Below, piece after piece: positions 35,885-48,719 of a stretch of DNA of 64,000 nucleotides. Numbering within the stretch: position 1 is the stretch's first letter; the number at the start of each line of letters is the position of its first letter. This DNA comes from Watersipora subatra (Eukaryota > Bryozoa > Gymnolaemata > Cheilostomatida > Watersiporidae): the NCBI RefSeq assembly GCF_963576615.1, contig NC_088716.1, positions 62,342,228 to 62,406,227 on the forward strand. Reading direction: 5' to 3'. The notes under the pieces are model-generated. The model was given only the letters and a program-made list of their open reading frames with translations, was not told the origin of the DNA and ran no database searches. The translations under genes and the position numbers were made by a program.

Positions 35885-36275
35885 TGTTGGCACACCTGAC
35901 GATCTCTCACAGCACACCTGATGATCTCTCACAGCACACCTGACGATCTCTCATGGTACACCTGACGACATCTCACAGCACACCTGACGATACCTCATTG
36001 CACACATGACGATCCCTCATTGCACACCTGATGATCCCTCATTGCACACCTGACGATCTTTCACAGCACATTTGACAATCTCTCACAACACACCCGACAA
36101 TCTCTCACATCATATCTGACTACCTCTCACAGCACACCTGACGATCTCTCACAGCACACCTGATGATCTTTCACAGCATGCCTGACGATCTCTTACAGGA
36201 CACACAGCACACCTGACGATCTCTCACCGCACACCTGATGATCTCTCACAGCACACCTGACGATCTCTCATGGCA
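35885..36275. repeat. 22-bp minisatellite
   Basis: About 17 units of CACACCTGACGATCTCTCAC plus AG, fairly diverged. The last unit runs into CATGGCACTCGAAACAGCCA and GGGTACTA, a sequence with a dispersed relative near 55650. Confidence 0.85.
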
Positions 36276-36299
36276 CTCGAAACAGCCAGGGTACTACTA

Positions 36300-38865
36300 T
36301 TTATAGGTAATTTATAGTAAGTTCCTCATTAACATAACTAGTACAGCTATTGGGATAGTAAATATGTTTATTTTAACTGTTATATGAGCAGCCACCGTGA
36401 TACGTCATCCTATCGATATTCATTACGCTCTGTTTTTATAGAAAGGCTGGGTATAGTTAGATCTCAAAGGTCTACTACCATATGTTGCACTTACTGCTGT
36501 CGTTGGATAAATAAGGGGTAAGAGGGATACGTCTGCTTTGAGCTGCAGCTTACATTAAGAACTCTTAGCACTACCTAATCCTAACATGTATCTGCAGAAC
36601 AAATACAGCAAAGTGTAATATAAACTTCGCTGTGATAATCGGGCAGTCAGTAAAAATAGACAAAATAATATTTGGAACAAGATAACAGGAAATGGTGAGA
36701 AGATGATGACCAAATATCACGAGGAAGGAGCAGGAGCGATCAGATGGCTTCCTTGTGACTCTGTTTATAGAGCAGCATAAGTGTGTTTGTACATGTTAGC
36801 TCTCGTGGCCCTGAGTAGCTATGATGTTACAAGATAAAAGTTTGTTTTGATCTTAGTAGCTAGTATACGCTGATGCTCTGAGCCTAGCTGATATTTGAAT
36901 TGTGAAGAATATCAGTGGCTGAAGTGTTGATTAGATGCCGTTGTTGCTGGCAGTGGTTATCTATAGGCGTAGGTCACTTGTAATCTATGAAAGATAGTCA
37001 GTTTTTTATCTCTTGAATGCTTGAGCTCTGCAGAGCTCATGAGTAATAACTCTCCCTAGAAGCTGTATAAACTGTGCCTATAAAAGCTGCGTATAAAAGC
37101 TGAAGCATTCTGCATGTGAATTAGGATGTGCTGCAAGAAACTAGTGTTAGCATCAATATTGCCATAAATGCTTTAAAAAGCACATGGAAGTCAAACATGA
37201 GAGCAATACTTGTTCTTGAAATTTGCGCAGATTGATTGATATTATGAAACTTGTAATATAAAATCTGTATTTCTAGGTATCCATTTTAACAATATCTTAT
37301 GTAACAGAATTTCTATATGCTGAATAGTGTTATATCGAGCGACTGGTTTATATAAAATCAAACTATGCGCCTTTTGTTCGTTTTAGGTTTTATTTTATCA
37401 TATACTCATCGGCAAACAATCGGCAAACCAATCACGCAGGCGTAAATATTAAGTCTAACTTAAAGTATTAACTTAACTCTAACCGTATTCTCATTATGTT
37501 TTTTACGCAATAAACTAAGATGTAGAGGGTAAGATGTAGAGACAACTTCTAATCAAGAACCATAAATTGAGCTGTGGTCTTGCTTTAGATTGATATTGCA
37601 AATGGAAATCTTTCAGAATAAAAAGGATGTCAGTTTTACTACTTTCATAAATCCCACAATAAACTGTATAGGAAACATAACAAGAATATAGCTTGCGTGC
37701 AGCATGCTACTACAAGCATGTAACCTACATGTACACCAGTGAAAAAAAAATATTTTCATTATTGGTGAATGGACAAGCCTTACAACTATTTGAAATAAAA
37801 ACCCTTGATCTAGACATCCTATGGTTAAAAAGCCAGAAGCAATTTTTTATTATTGAAAAAGCACTATTTAACAACGATTTCGCCGCATTCAAATGAAAAC
37901 AACTACGTAAGTACATGTAAACAATGATATACAACTCCCACAATGGTGGTTTATATCATTGTTGTAAATAAAAACAATCATGTAGAATCCCACTAACAAA
38001 ATAGCAGCTTCCCAACGTGGCTGATGTCGCTGGCTTCTTTGGCAAATCCATCCAAAAAAGTTGTTAATTCAAATTGTTTAGTAAGACACTCCTGTTTATA
38101 CACGTGCAAGATACAGTATATATCTCAACTTTCACATACTATATACAGTGACTGTCACTTTGGAGCTAATCGATGTGAGGCTAGGATAGACCACCAACAG
38201 TAATGTTAAAAGGCTTCAATCAGTGAAAGTTCATTCTTTCACATCTGAAGATGTTCTCAAATAGATTTGTGTTGGAATAGTAGTGAGACGACTAGTAACT
38301 ATATTGATCTTATGTCCATACTTGTGTAACGCTAACCATTACACTGTCAAATACTCGAACCTCATATGAGATGGATGGGAATTATTAAATAAAATACCTA
38401 TCAAAATTCGACCTTGTCTTTCCATACACATGATTGGTGAAGGCTACAAAAATTTCAATTATTTATATTCATGTCTTGTTCAACCTGATATGCCACTTTT
38501 CTCTACCGAACTAGAAACTCTCATACAAGATGTGTGAGAGTTTAGTCTTTTTTGGCATTTCCAACCTTTCTGAACAAAGAAGATTGTCTGAATTATCCGG
38601 GTCTTACATTGTTTTGGTTAAACTAGTAACCTACCTTTTACTTATTCATTAACCTTCTAGCTACCTTCAAGGGCAATTATGACTCAGTGCTAATAATGTT
38701 TGTCCCAGTTTGAATGTAGATCGAGAGATTTGTTGTTAATGGTTATACATCAACTTAGATTTGAGGAACCTTTGGTTAAACACACCTTCGGATATTGTTT
38801 ACAATCGGTCTTTCTTATTATTTCTCTACTTCCCATTAACTTTAATTCCAGTGATAATGCTCAGT
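36300..38865. other. Unassigned intergenic region
   Basis: No gene, RNA or named element could be supported in ~2.5 kb. A short inverted repeat (ACAATGATATA / TATATCATTGT, about 37920-37966) may be a small MITE relic. Confidence 0.35.
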
Positions 38866-39060
38866 GGCCTAGTCGTCTAGAAACCTTGACCTGTAAACGA
38901 CAGGTCGGTGTGTAATTCCCAAAAAGGCCACTGGTGGTGACAGGAATGACACCCAACCTTAAACTACTCTCCCCTACTGGGCATGTCTCCAGTCATCGAG
39001 ATTCTCTCACCTCTGGACCCAAAATGTCAGGCTAAGGCCATAGAGCAATTGTTTACGCAA
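38866..39060 (+). mobile_element. tRNA-derived SINE (second, different head)
   Basis: CAGTGGCCTAGTCGTCTAGA resembles an A box and GGTCGGTGTGTAATTCC a B box. A ~120-bp body without a clear tail follows. It ends about 100 bp before the Harbinger-like element. Confidence 0.55.
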
Positions 39061-39165
39061 CAATACTATTAAAACTCGCACAGCTTATTGCTTGAAGTAA
39101 GCAGAACATCGTAGTCGATCTTTGAAGGATTGCTCACACACAATACTCCGTATTATTTATCCTTA

Positions 39166-39950
39166 AGGTCCAAACACACTAGGCGATTTTATCGCGAGCG
39201 TCATGAGGGCGGAGATATCGCTGGCGTGTACATAAACACACTTGAGCGATTCACTAGCGAACGATATAATTGGCACGCCCACAAACTGCCAATAAAATTC
39301 CGTATCATTAGTTTCTTCGGAGTTGTTAATAAATCTAGGTTAGTCAATATGGCGCCGTCTAAGCGACAACGTAAACAACTTACTCATTTGTTATTAAACC
39401 TATCTCACTTTCACGGATTGTACACTGCCTACACTACAAGAAGACATAAGAAAAAACGATTATTGTATTTTTAACTGTAACATTTTTTACTATTTTTATA
39501 CATATTTTATTTTGTAGTAGTTTTTTATACTTAATACATGTATATTAAATATTTCCCATTCTCAAGGTGGTCAACCTGCGCAACGATTGACTCCAAATGT
39601 TGGTTTTCAACTCGGAATTTTGTAATTTTGTTTGTTATGGTGTACAGGACTGGGAGTGCTATTATTAAATTTATGAACAATCCAGTGTTTGTTCTGAAGA
39701 TGTTTCAATCGTAACAAAATAGCAAATTGTCACTGCTGTACGTTGGTGAACAGCGATAAGAAATAATTACCCGCCATAAAATTGCATTCTGGTAAAAGCC
39801 AACCAATCGAAATGCATCTCGCTAGCGATAAAGTTGTGTAGATAAAGTCTAACGTTATCGCTCTGCATGAGCACGCTGAGTGAATTCTAGCGCAAATTAG
39901 CGCCACGCAGCGCGATATCGCTCTAAATATCGCCTAGTGTGTTTATACCT
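39166..39950 (+). mobile_element. PIF/Harbinger-like element with TTA target duplication
   Basis: Terminal inverted repeats AGGTCCAAACACACTAGGCG and its near match (AGGTATAAACACACTAGGCG) at the right end. Flanked by TTA at 39163-39165 and 39951-39953, the 3-bp target duplication usual for PIF/Harbinger. Inside, a frame from 39349 begins MAPSKRQRKQLTHLLLNL and has an RRHKKKR run before it stops at 39474. This could be a clipped Harbinger transposase N-terminus (these often carry basic stretches). It is too short (~785 bp) to be autonomous. Confidence 0.75.
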
Positions 39951-40197
39951 TTAGAGCGATAGCACTCCTGTGAAAATAGCAAATCTCACACCCAAAGCTA
40001 GTACATACACAATGTTTTACTCTAGTGAGAGACTACCAGTTTGTATGACAAATATAAACACTCTTCATAGAAGGGACTGTCATATCAAAAAAGGTAGCAA
40101 CTTAATTTTGCTCGCGGTCTACTCATTCTTGCTCAAAGTTTGGAAATAAGAGAATATGTACCAGATGTTGGATAGAACAGACCCAGTTGTTACTCTT

Positions 40198-41079
40198 AAA
40201 TGTTGACTTGCAACAAAATTCACATTACAGTTATTTGGTATCAAAAGATTCACCATGTCTTACTCTGTTGTGTTGTAGGTGTCAAATACGTGGAAATGTG
40301 ATTACCAGCTCTTAAAAGCTCAAAAACGAAAAGCCGCCGTAGATTGGAATCTGTTTATTCATCTGACGTAGTCATTCCAGTTTAGTTATCGTCTTGTCAC
40401 GTATGTTCTCACGTGAATTAAAAAGCCAATAAAAAGCTTAATGCAAAACTTATCGTAGCACTAGTTTATGACAAACACTTCGGGTTTTACCGAAGACCCC
40501 GTATCAAATATAGATGCTCGCTACTTTACAGTTTTCTTTCGGCATGATTCAATCGTCAAGTCGTAATCTGATCACGTGACCCAATACTTCGCAAATAATT
40601 TTTGCAGCTCTTTTCGATTATCACAGGTAACCAACAGGCTCGTCATGATTATCAGACAATGATATATACTCCTTCGAGGTAAGGTTAAAAAGTTTAACGA
40701 TTTTTTACGGTAAGTTATAAAATATCAGTGCTAAAAGTGACAGCATTACAATGACGATAAAACAGACGCGTAAAAACAATAGACATGGTTTTATTGAATG
40801 CGTGAGGTATATTTGTGAAAATATTTCGACGAATAAGGTTGCATGAAAGTGTAAACAGAAACCATCCTGTAACAACTATGTCCCATTTGAGCCGTTTTGG
40901 AAAGCGAATCCAAACTACGGCTGTCTCGTGTGGCTGCGATTAACCGTTCGTTTTTGAGCTTTTAAGAGCTTGTAATCACATTCCCATATATTTTGCACCT
41001 ACAACACAACAGAGTAAGACATGGTGAATCTTATGATACCAAATAACTGTAATGTGAATTTTTTTGCAAGTCAACCTTT
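40198..41079. mobile_element. MITE-like element with ~150-bp terminal inverted repeats
   Basis: 40198-40340 is repeated as the reverse complement at 40940-41079, including TTCACATTACAGTTATTTGG and CTTACTCTGTTGTGTTGTAG. The central ~600 bp carries no transposase. Frame 41021-41368 starts in the right arm and has no recognised domain. No clear target duplication was found. Confidence 0.75.
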
Positions 41080-41583
41080 AAGTTATATTCCTTTAGTAAC
41101 AGTGGCTCATTTCAGCATCCAAGGCCTATTCAGCTCAACCTTTGTTGATTATTCAGGTGAGATTATCCAACACTGTGATAATGTTGGGAACCAGAGTGTA
41201 GAATCCCATACTAACAGAAAAGACACATTTGCTCATGGTAACAAAGCAAGCGATAGCACCCTGTCACTTGGAAGAGTGCTCAGTCTGAAGTTGTGTGATG
41301 GATTTGCAAGGTTCAGCTGTCATTTAGTTAACTGGTTAATACTAAGCACTAAGCCAGCTTGTATGTAAAGCGCAAGAATAAGGCAACTCCTAAGATTAGC
41401 GCCTTACGCTCACTTATACATGTATATAATGTATGTCTAGGCATCTACATTTCAATTGGCTGGTAAAAGAGTAAACAAAGAAACATGAGCTACATCGAAC
41501 TACATTCCAACTAACTACCTAGGAGATTGCTACACTCTGAGTATTTGTTATCGTTATATGCTTCCATCAGCACTCTACATGTA

Positions 41584-42314
41584 CAGCCATACCTCGACAT
41601 ATGAGTGTGCCAATATGCAAAAAAATTGAAATGCAAAAAAAATTCAAAGCAAACTTTTGCCTTGAAATACAGGAAAAATTTGAATTACATGTACAAGCGT
41701 AAGAGACAGTTTTCTATGTGACTACTAGATGGTCGGGTATGTGAGAACAGTATTACGAGAACAGCATCGCTCGGTCTTTCTCTTCTGACCATTTGACCAA
41801 AATTTTAAAAGGGCTGGCTAAAAGTGAAGTAGAAAACGAGGCAAAAAGCCAGACAAAAAAAGCTGGAAGAAGAAAGTAAAATACTGAAAATGCATGAGAA
41901 GTTAGAATTAAGTTTAGTGTAAAATAGGACTAAAACCTAATTTAAGTGTGTGAATAGTAAGCTAAGTTCATTTAAATTAAATTAAAAGTTTATATTACAC
42001 AGTGTCACCAAAATGTAGCACACTGAGCGTGTTGCTGTCACGTCTCTCTCACGCAGCCATTAGCTACTACTGTCTGTGTCGAAGGTAAGAATCCCATACA
42101 GTACTGTAAATATTATTGCAGATCATAAGCTCATAAGATCATAATACTGTTACTTTGTGAGTGTAGATGGGAAATTAGAATAATTAAAAACACTTTTCTT
42201 AATGTGATATCCTGTATTTATTTCATTCAAGAAAAACTTGATTAGAGATATGAGCACATTGACATATCAGCTCGGTACCGGAACGCGTTAAGTTTGTATG
42301 TTGAGTTTTGCTTG
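41584..42314. mobile_element. Mariner-type MITE (TA target)
   Basis: Starts CAGCCATACCTCGACATATG and ends in a degraded reverse match (CATACAAACT-type tip). TA dinucleotides flank at 41582-41583 and 42315-42316. There is no transposase frame. Right-end decay makes this less sure. Confidence 0.55.
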
Positions 42315-42916
42315 TACAACCTTGTAATTGCTGATTTGAGCACTCAACAAATAGCGATCTAAAGCTGGCTTCTACTTCATGTGTCCACTCCCTTGAAAGA
42401 GCTAATAGCTCAGGCTATCTATTGAAAACTAACTCTGAGTCTTAGATGCAGTGCAATATATACTCAAAACTTTATGAGATAACTCTTCAATTGCAATTGC
42501 TGCTGTGTTCTTGCTTGAGCTAATAAGCATGGGAGCTATTAATTAGTTTGTATATGTTGTTGTCTGGGTGTTGCCTCTCCATTATACTTTGAATAAAAAT
42601 AGTGGGCGTGGCCTGTTAGTTTGGAAACTAGTTAGCTCCCATTTACATTTCTGTTGGTCACGCAACTTTCCGCTACTCCGGCACTGGCTCAGGCTGTATT
42701 TTGAAATCTAAGTCCTAGTCTAAGATTTACTTATTCTTGCAAACTGCTCCCCAATGTTTCTGCTGCAATATTACATAAGAGATTTCATCGAATACTTATG
42801 TAACACGATGTACATTTTTAGATAGACTTTTTTTATAAATTCTTAGCACAAGTTAGGACTAGCATTATCAGACACGAATGAGTAAACCATAGACCCATTA
42901 AATATACTATATAAAC

Positions 42917-43047
42917 CACGGGCTAGCCGGGTCACGCACTCAAGGATTTTCGCCACGCACATACAAAACAAAAACAACAAAAACAGTTGTTTTTGTTTTG
43001 TATGTGCATGGCAAAAATCCTTGAGTGCGTGACCCGGCTAGCCCGTG
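42917..43047. repeat. Long near-perfect hairpin (62-nt arms, 7-nt loop)
   Basis: 42917-42978 and 42986-43047 are reverse complements with about two mismatches, both compatible with G:U pairing in one RNA strand. The tips read CACGGGCTAGCCGGGTCACG. It is probably a short foldback MITE. Confidence 0.92.
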
Positions 43048-43529
43048 ATATAAACTTTAGTTAATAGATCTATGGAGTAAACTGAAGAAAAACAACAAGA
43101 AAACCCAGAAAACACGGCGCGATGATTTTGTGCAATAATAGTCAAAATGGCTTCATTAAATATTAGCCCAAAATCAACAAATAATAAAAATCTAACACTC
43201 AGAATGTCCCGTCCAAACCAGAACATTTTGGCTATCGAGCTACAGAATCATCCACTCCCAAAGATCAGATAAAAAATTTCCGCAAAAGACCCTCTATTGG
43301 AGCTAAAAAAAAAAATAGCGGAGCTCTACTTAGAAGAACAAGCTAGCTATTCAATCTCGGCCCGGACTCCTCTCACCGTTCGAGGCCAAAAAGAATATCT
43401 TAGCTGGTCAGTATTAATGTGGGGCAGGTAATACTTTCCAAGTCGAGTAGAAAAGGCAGGAGGCCTGTCTTCTTCATCTAAACCACTTTCACTCCTACAT
43501 TTATATTAACATCGCCTCCCACACTTCTA

Positions 43530-45900
43530 CTAAAAAACCTCTACGCAATCTAGATCGTCTATTCTCCAACGACTCAAAAGAATTACTTTCTCTTTAATTA
43601 CTAAAACTAACGATTCCTTTTTCTTAAATATAAATCTCAGTGCTATGTTCTGTGTTTGCTTCAATGATAGATCATACTTCCTAAGGTGTGGATCCCAAAC
43701 CATGCACCCATATTCGAGACCTGGTTTCACTAAGGGTGTATATGCAACCTTTGTAGTTCAAGCATCTGCATCTCGGGATACCCTTCTAAGCATCCCTATT
43801 AACTGCTTTCCCTTAGACTCAATTTTGTAAATGTGTTTATTCGGTTTTAGGTCGCTCTGCAGCTCTACTCCAAGATACGGATTAAATAATACGTTTTCTA
43901 GTTTTTGAGCACATAAAAAAAAGTCTTTTTATTCGACATGAGATGAGATTTCCTCACTGAAAGGTGGTAACATTTTTTAGGATCAAAACTCATCTGCCAG
44001 AGATTCACCCAAGCCTCGAGTGAATGCAGATCTTGTTGCAAGGTATTGGCTTGGTCTCTTGTGGCATACGCCAGAGCGTCATCTGCAAAAAGTCTACACT
44101 AAGATTTTATCTGGAAGGTCATTGAAATGTTATGGGTGGATGTGGAGAAATTATGTTATGCATAACTAATACGAATCCATGCACAACATCAGTGTTGAAA
44201 TTGCTTGTCATATTATTCTATTTTGATTATGTCTAGTTTGTGCACTTTTGCTTAGCTTGTAGGAACTAATTTGATTATTACTGGTTCAGGTACAAGTGAA
44301 GGTGTTAAGCTGTTGTAAGCAATACTGATATTTACCAGTAAAAGTTTAATTATTTATTCTATTACATTTAAAGTAAACGACTAACAAAATTCTAAACAAT
44401 AATATGAATGACAAGAGGTTAGAATAGCTAATAAAAGTGGCACCCTTACTCAAACGGTCGTCCATGTTTGCTTGCTCGGTCCAGACAGCTGCGAGTTTCG
44501 ATAGTCAGATGAGAGTCACGGCAATCCTTATATGTAGAGGCTCGGTAGTTGAGATAGAAAAGTAGAAGAGGATCAGCTGATGATGGCGAAGGAAGCTCCA
44601 TAGGTAGGGAAAGGGTAGAGGCTTCAGCGGCAGAGGGAAGAGAGAGGGAGGCTCCAGTAGCGGGAGAGGCTCCTCAGCAGGCAGAGGAGAGAGCGTCCAA
44701 GGAGACCCTCGGGAAGAGAGAGAGATGAAGATGGATGTAGATGGAGAATGAGATGCTGAGTCATTGGAGCTGTTCTCGTTTATAGATATCTGGCATGTGG
44801 GATGGTTAGCCTGTGGGTGTTGGTTGAGTGTTAAGGTTCAATGCTTTCTGTCAGGCGTATGAAGATATATTGTTTGCGTAAGTCTTTAGCTGGGGCTGCA
44901 CATGATGTCGGCATGTAGGGTCAAGCTCATGACTTACTCCTGGTATCTAGGTCATGTTTGACAGGAGTGGCAGATCTGTATGTGACTCATTTAATTCGTC
45001 TTCAATGTTTCTCTGGTAGTTTTCTGGTGATGGTGGATGGTAAGTTTATTTGCTTCAACTTCCCTTTTGCATGTTCTCCATCTGGTGTGGACGCAATTTC
45101 TATGATTAAATCCTCCAGTTTTGAAGTTTTTAATTTACTTTTGGCATTTTCTAATTATTGGATCTTTTGATGTTCTCGGGCGTGTTGCTGCTTTTACGTA
45201 TTATATGCTTATCCTGTGGTCTGGCTGCATTCCCTATTGGTATGCTGTTTTCACAGTATTTCCATACAACAAATAAAAAGCAAAAATAATAATGGACCAA
45301 ACCTTGCGGCATACCAGAGGTTACAGACACAATATTTGACAGTTTATTTCCTACCTCAACTACTTGAGTTCTATTATCTAAAAATGATGTTATTCAGTTT
45401 AAGATCTGATCGTGTATTCCATAATTCCTGATTTTATATATTCCTGATAGTTTTCGATGATCCACACAATCAAATGCCTTTGAAAAGTCTAGTATTATTA
45501 TATCTGTAATCGAGTTTCTATCAAAGTTCTTAGCTAGATCATCTAGTATGCAAATGAGTTTTGTTTCAGAGGATCGTTTAGGTGGGTAATTTATTTAGGT
45601 GGGCACTTCTGTGGGAATGGATAATATGTTCCAGTAACTTACAACAAACACTACTCAATGATACTGGCCTATAGTTGGCAGGATCATGCCTTGAACCTTT
45701 CTTATAAATGGGCACTACTTATGCATGTTTCCACACCGATAGTAATTTCGCTGTGTTTATTGAGTATTGAAAAATATTTGTAAGTGGCCGAGCAAGAGAA
45801 CGTGAGAAAGTCTTTAGCGTAATTCCTTTGATGTTGTCAGGACCCCCAGCCTTGCAGGTACAAAAGTTCAGGTACACCAATCTCAGTTATTTCTATATAA
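43530..45900 (-). mobile_element. LINE (Jockey/CR1-type) with interrupted reverse transcriptase
   Basis: Read on the minus strand. From about 45700: a DPANYRPVSLSS-type stretch; ETKLICILDDLAKNFDRNS then TDIIILDF (45480-45580), the RT core before AFDCVDHRKL; VTSGMPQGLV near 45300. Then, after a ~1.1-kb gap, LFADDALAYATRDQANTLQQ (ending near 44100) with the catalytic A-D-D; LWQMSFDPKKCYHLS; and the C-terminal KPGLEYGCMVWDPHL piece (43730-43530). Stops and frameshifts interrupt it, so it is dead. The endonuclease part was not recognised. Confidence 0.8.
44101..45230. other. Probable insertion inside the LINE RT domain
   Basis: It separates the PQG motif from the ADD motif, which are normally ~30-60 codons apart. 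It includes a purine-rich GA tract (about 44570-44760). No terminal repeats or transposase recognised, so its class is unknown. Confidence 0.5.
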
Positions 45901-46788
45901 TTAGTGTCTTTAAAACGAGGTGCAACTGTTACAGGTTGGCAATCATTTTTATCCAAAGTAAAAACAGAATGAAATTGTTGGTTTTGCATATTAGCTTTTT
46001 CAATCTAATGTTGTAGCTACTTATTGAAAATAAGTTAATTGCATGTTAATGTATCGCTGCATTAACATGAAGTAGTCTGCAGAACCCTCAATAAGATGCA
46101 ATCCAAGTTTTTAAATAAAAATTTTAAAAAACGTGACCTTCATATTAAAAAGTTGCTAGCACCGAATTTGCAAGGTATTTCGCAAAGTTTGCAGGCCTCT
46201 TCATGATCCTACCATAAAACAGTCAAAACAATCTACCATTTTAATATGCCTTTTTGGCACTCTGATCAGGTATTGTGTTAATGAGTTTCAAAACACCCAT
46301 CTATTATGTCGCCTAACGGAAGCCTGTTAGTAATTGTTGATCTTATACGGGCCCTTTTCCTTGCCTAGCGTGAGCTCTTGGATTCTGTTTTACTTAGACT
46401 TAACAGCTAGTAGTACTTTGATATGTTATACATCAATGCATTTAATCAGGCTTTAACTCTGGACTCTATCATTAATTTGTTTTAACATCTAGGAAAGAAA
46501 AAAGGTTACACTTCTAGGGAAAAAAATTTAATATAAAAACTTCTAGAAAAAAGGCTTCTTTAATACGAACTGTGACAGCTAGCAAAATTTATGTGGTTGG
46601 CTTGTTGCTAATTTTTTCTTCATAGTAATCTTATTATTTTGCAGCTTGAGCCTCGAGTTTTAAAGACACCTTTTATATTATGTGATGCTTTTTTGTGGGC
46701 TTCATTACCGGATGGTTTTTATAAGTAATTGCATAAAATTTTAGTTAATAGCCTTTTTCTCCTTTGGTTGTATAATTTGGATACATAC

Positions 46789-46964
46789 GCTTGTATTATC
46801 TAGATATCAAATGAAGAAGATGAAGAGTTCTTGGAAGACGCTTTGTGGAGATACGATTAAAATTTTATTTCACGCTCAGCCCAAGTGTACCGCAACAACA
46901 ACGTTCCTAAGTAAAAGCAATCCTATCAAACCGGATGTTAACATAAAGATACAATTATACAACA
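46789..46964 (-). repeat. 3' LTR of the Ty3/gypsy element
   Basis: Shares CCCAAGTGTACCGCA, AAGTAAAAGCAATCCTATCA and CAAACCGGATGT with the other LTR. A polypyrimidine stretch (polypurine tract on the coding strand) follows it at 46965. Confidence 0.88.
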
Positions 46965-47419
46965 TCTTCCCTTTTTATCTTTCATGAACAATACAAAGGC
47001 ATCTGAGCCGCAAACAAAAATGAAAACGAGCAACTCTTCTCAAGAGTTGCCCAAAGGGAAAAACATAACAATTATGTAAGGAACAAAGCAGTAATACAAC
47101 AATTCACAGCACGTAAAATCGCAACTTGCTAATATCTAGGTACATTGACGAATCCATCTACTCACAGTCAGGATTCCAAAAATCACAGGATACTGCCAGC
47201 GGTCGAGATAGAGCTGTACCAACTAAATTTCAAGTTTCTTTACGACACGTCCGGATCTAGTCATTGTTACTTTAGAGTCCTTAGCAGGTTTTTCAGTGTT
47301 GACACTAAAGGAAGCAGCTAGAGACTAAGGAGTTTTTTTGAGGCTACTTACATAGTTTTTTTGGGGATTCCAACTTACATGATGACAGACTTGATCTAGA
47401 TAAGGCATCTGCTACTGTG

Positions 47420-48719
47420 TTGGACTTTTCAGAAATATGTTCAACATGATATGAAAAACGCATCAAACGCATCCTAAATCCTTGGACTCAGACTGGAAGT
47501 TTATCGAGTTTGATATCGTTTAGCAGAGACACGAAAGGTTTATGATCTGTTTGAATGGTCACTGTGAGGCTTACTATATAATTCTTAAACTTGTCACATG
47601 CCCAGACAACTCCAAGCGCTTCAAGTTCAATAACCGCATATATTTTCTCTTTTTTTGTTAGGGAACAAGAAGCAGCTCTAACCAATTTAAGATGTTCATC
47701 TGGCTGTACCTGAAGCAGTGCCGCACCCAGGCCATTTCTGCTAGCATCAGTCTGCAATATTGTCTTATAAGCAGGGTCGTATGCAGCCAGCTTTACTGAT
47801 TTTGACAGCTCATTCTTTGTCTTGAAATGTCTTTTCTTGTAAATGGCCTCAATACCACTCAGTTTTGTGGTACACAGAAGTGAACGTAGAGGCCCACTAA
47901 GTTCTTCCAACAATGTATTGTATTTGCTTAGTTGATTAGCCATTCCCAAGAAACTACGTACATCATCGACTCCACTAGGTTTAGCCAAATCTTGAATGCC
48001 TTGCACTGCATCAGGACTAGCCTTTGTGCCATTAGCTGATATCATGTGCTCCAGAAACTGAATGCTAGATTTAGAAAATTCACATTTTCTTTCATTCAGA
48101 GTCATTCCCGCTTCACTCATACGACCGAATACCTCACGAACATGTAGATCATGTTCTTGAACCGTTTCGCCAAACACACACACACATCATCATCCATGTG
48201 AATTATCACACCATTCAACCCACTAAAAACTTCAGATATAAGCTTAAAATAGATTTCTGGACTGGATAACAACCCAAATAATAACCTAGTAAACGCAAAC
48301 CACCCAAACAGTCTGAAAAAAGTTGTGAGAAGTTAAGGCTTGTTGGAGAGAGGGATTTGATTAAAGCCTGAATTGGCGTCGAGCTTTGTAAATACAGTAC
48401 TACTTGACTTTGCTAGACTGCCTTCCATGTGTTACATGTGATATATCTCGTGTCTCACCACTTTATTCAATTCAGTATGATCGACACATATTCTGACAGC
48501 ATGGTTTGATTTTCGTACTACTATCATTGTTGACATTCATTCATTCCATTCCACTTTGAATCTGACGTCCTTATCCACCATGTCCCTAAGCTCAGATTCA
48601 ACGCAACCTAGCACTAAATAAGATACTGACCTAGGAGTATGTATCGCATACCCGCAGTGACATTCTGCCGACAGCTGTCTCTCCACCTTTCGGTGCATTT
48701 GACCTAAGCCTGAGAACAA
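47420..48719 (-). pseudogene. Gypsy pol: reverse transcriptase and RNase H
   Basis: The minus-strand frame 48183-47488 starts after the HMDDDVCVCVFGETVQEHD region (YxDD equivalent). It carries KCEFSKSSIQFLEHMIS, VRSFLGMANQLSKY, and RNase H residues in TILQTDASRNGLGAALLQ (Asp), IELEALGVVWACDKFKNYI (Glu) and TVTIQTDHKPF (Asp). A stop splits LPV from VQGFRMRLMRF, but the frame continues to NTVADALSR. Upstream (48719-48184) the RT fingers are broken by a frameshift (SELRDMVDKD, VVRKSNHAVRICVDHTELNK). Confidence 0.85.
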
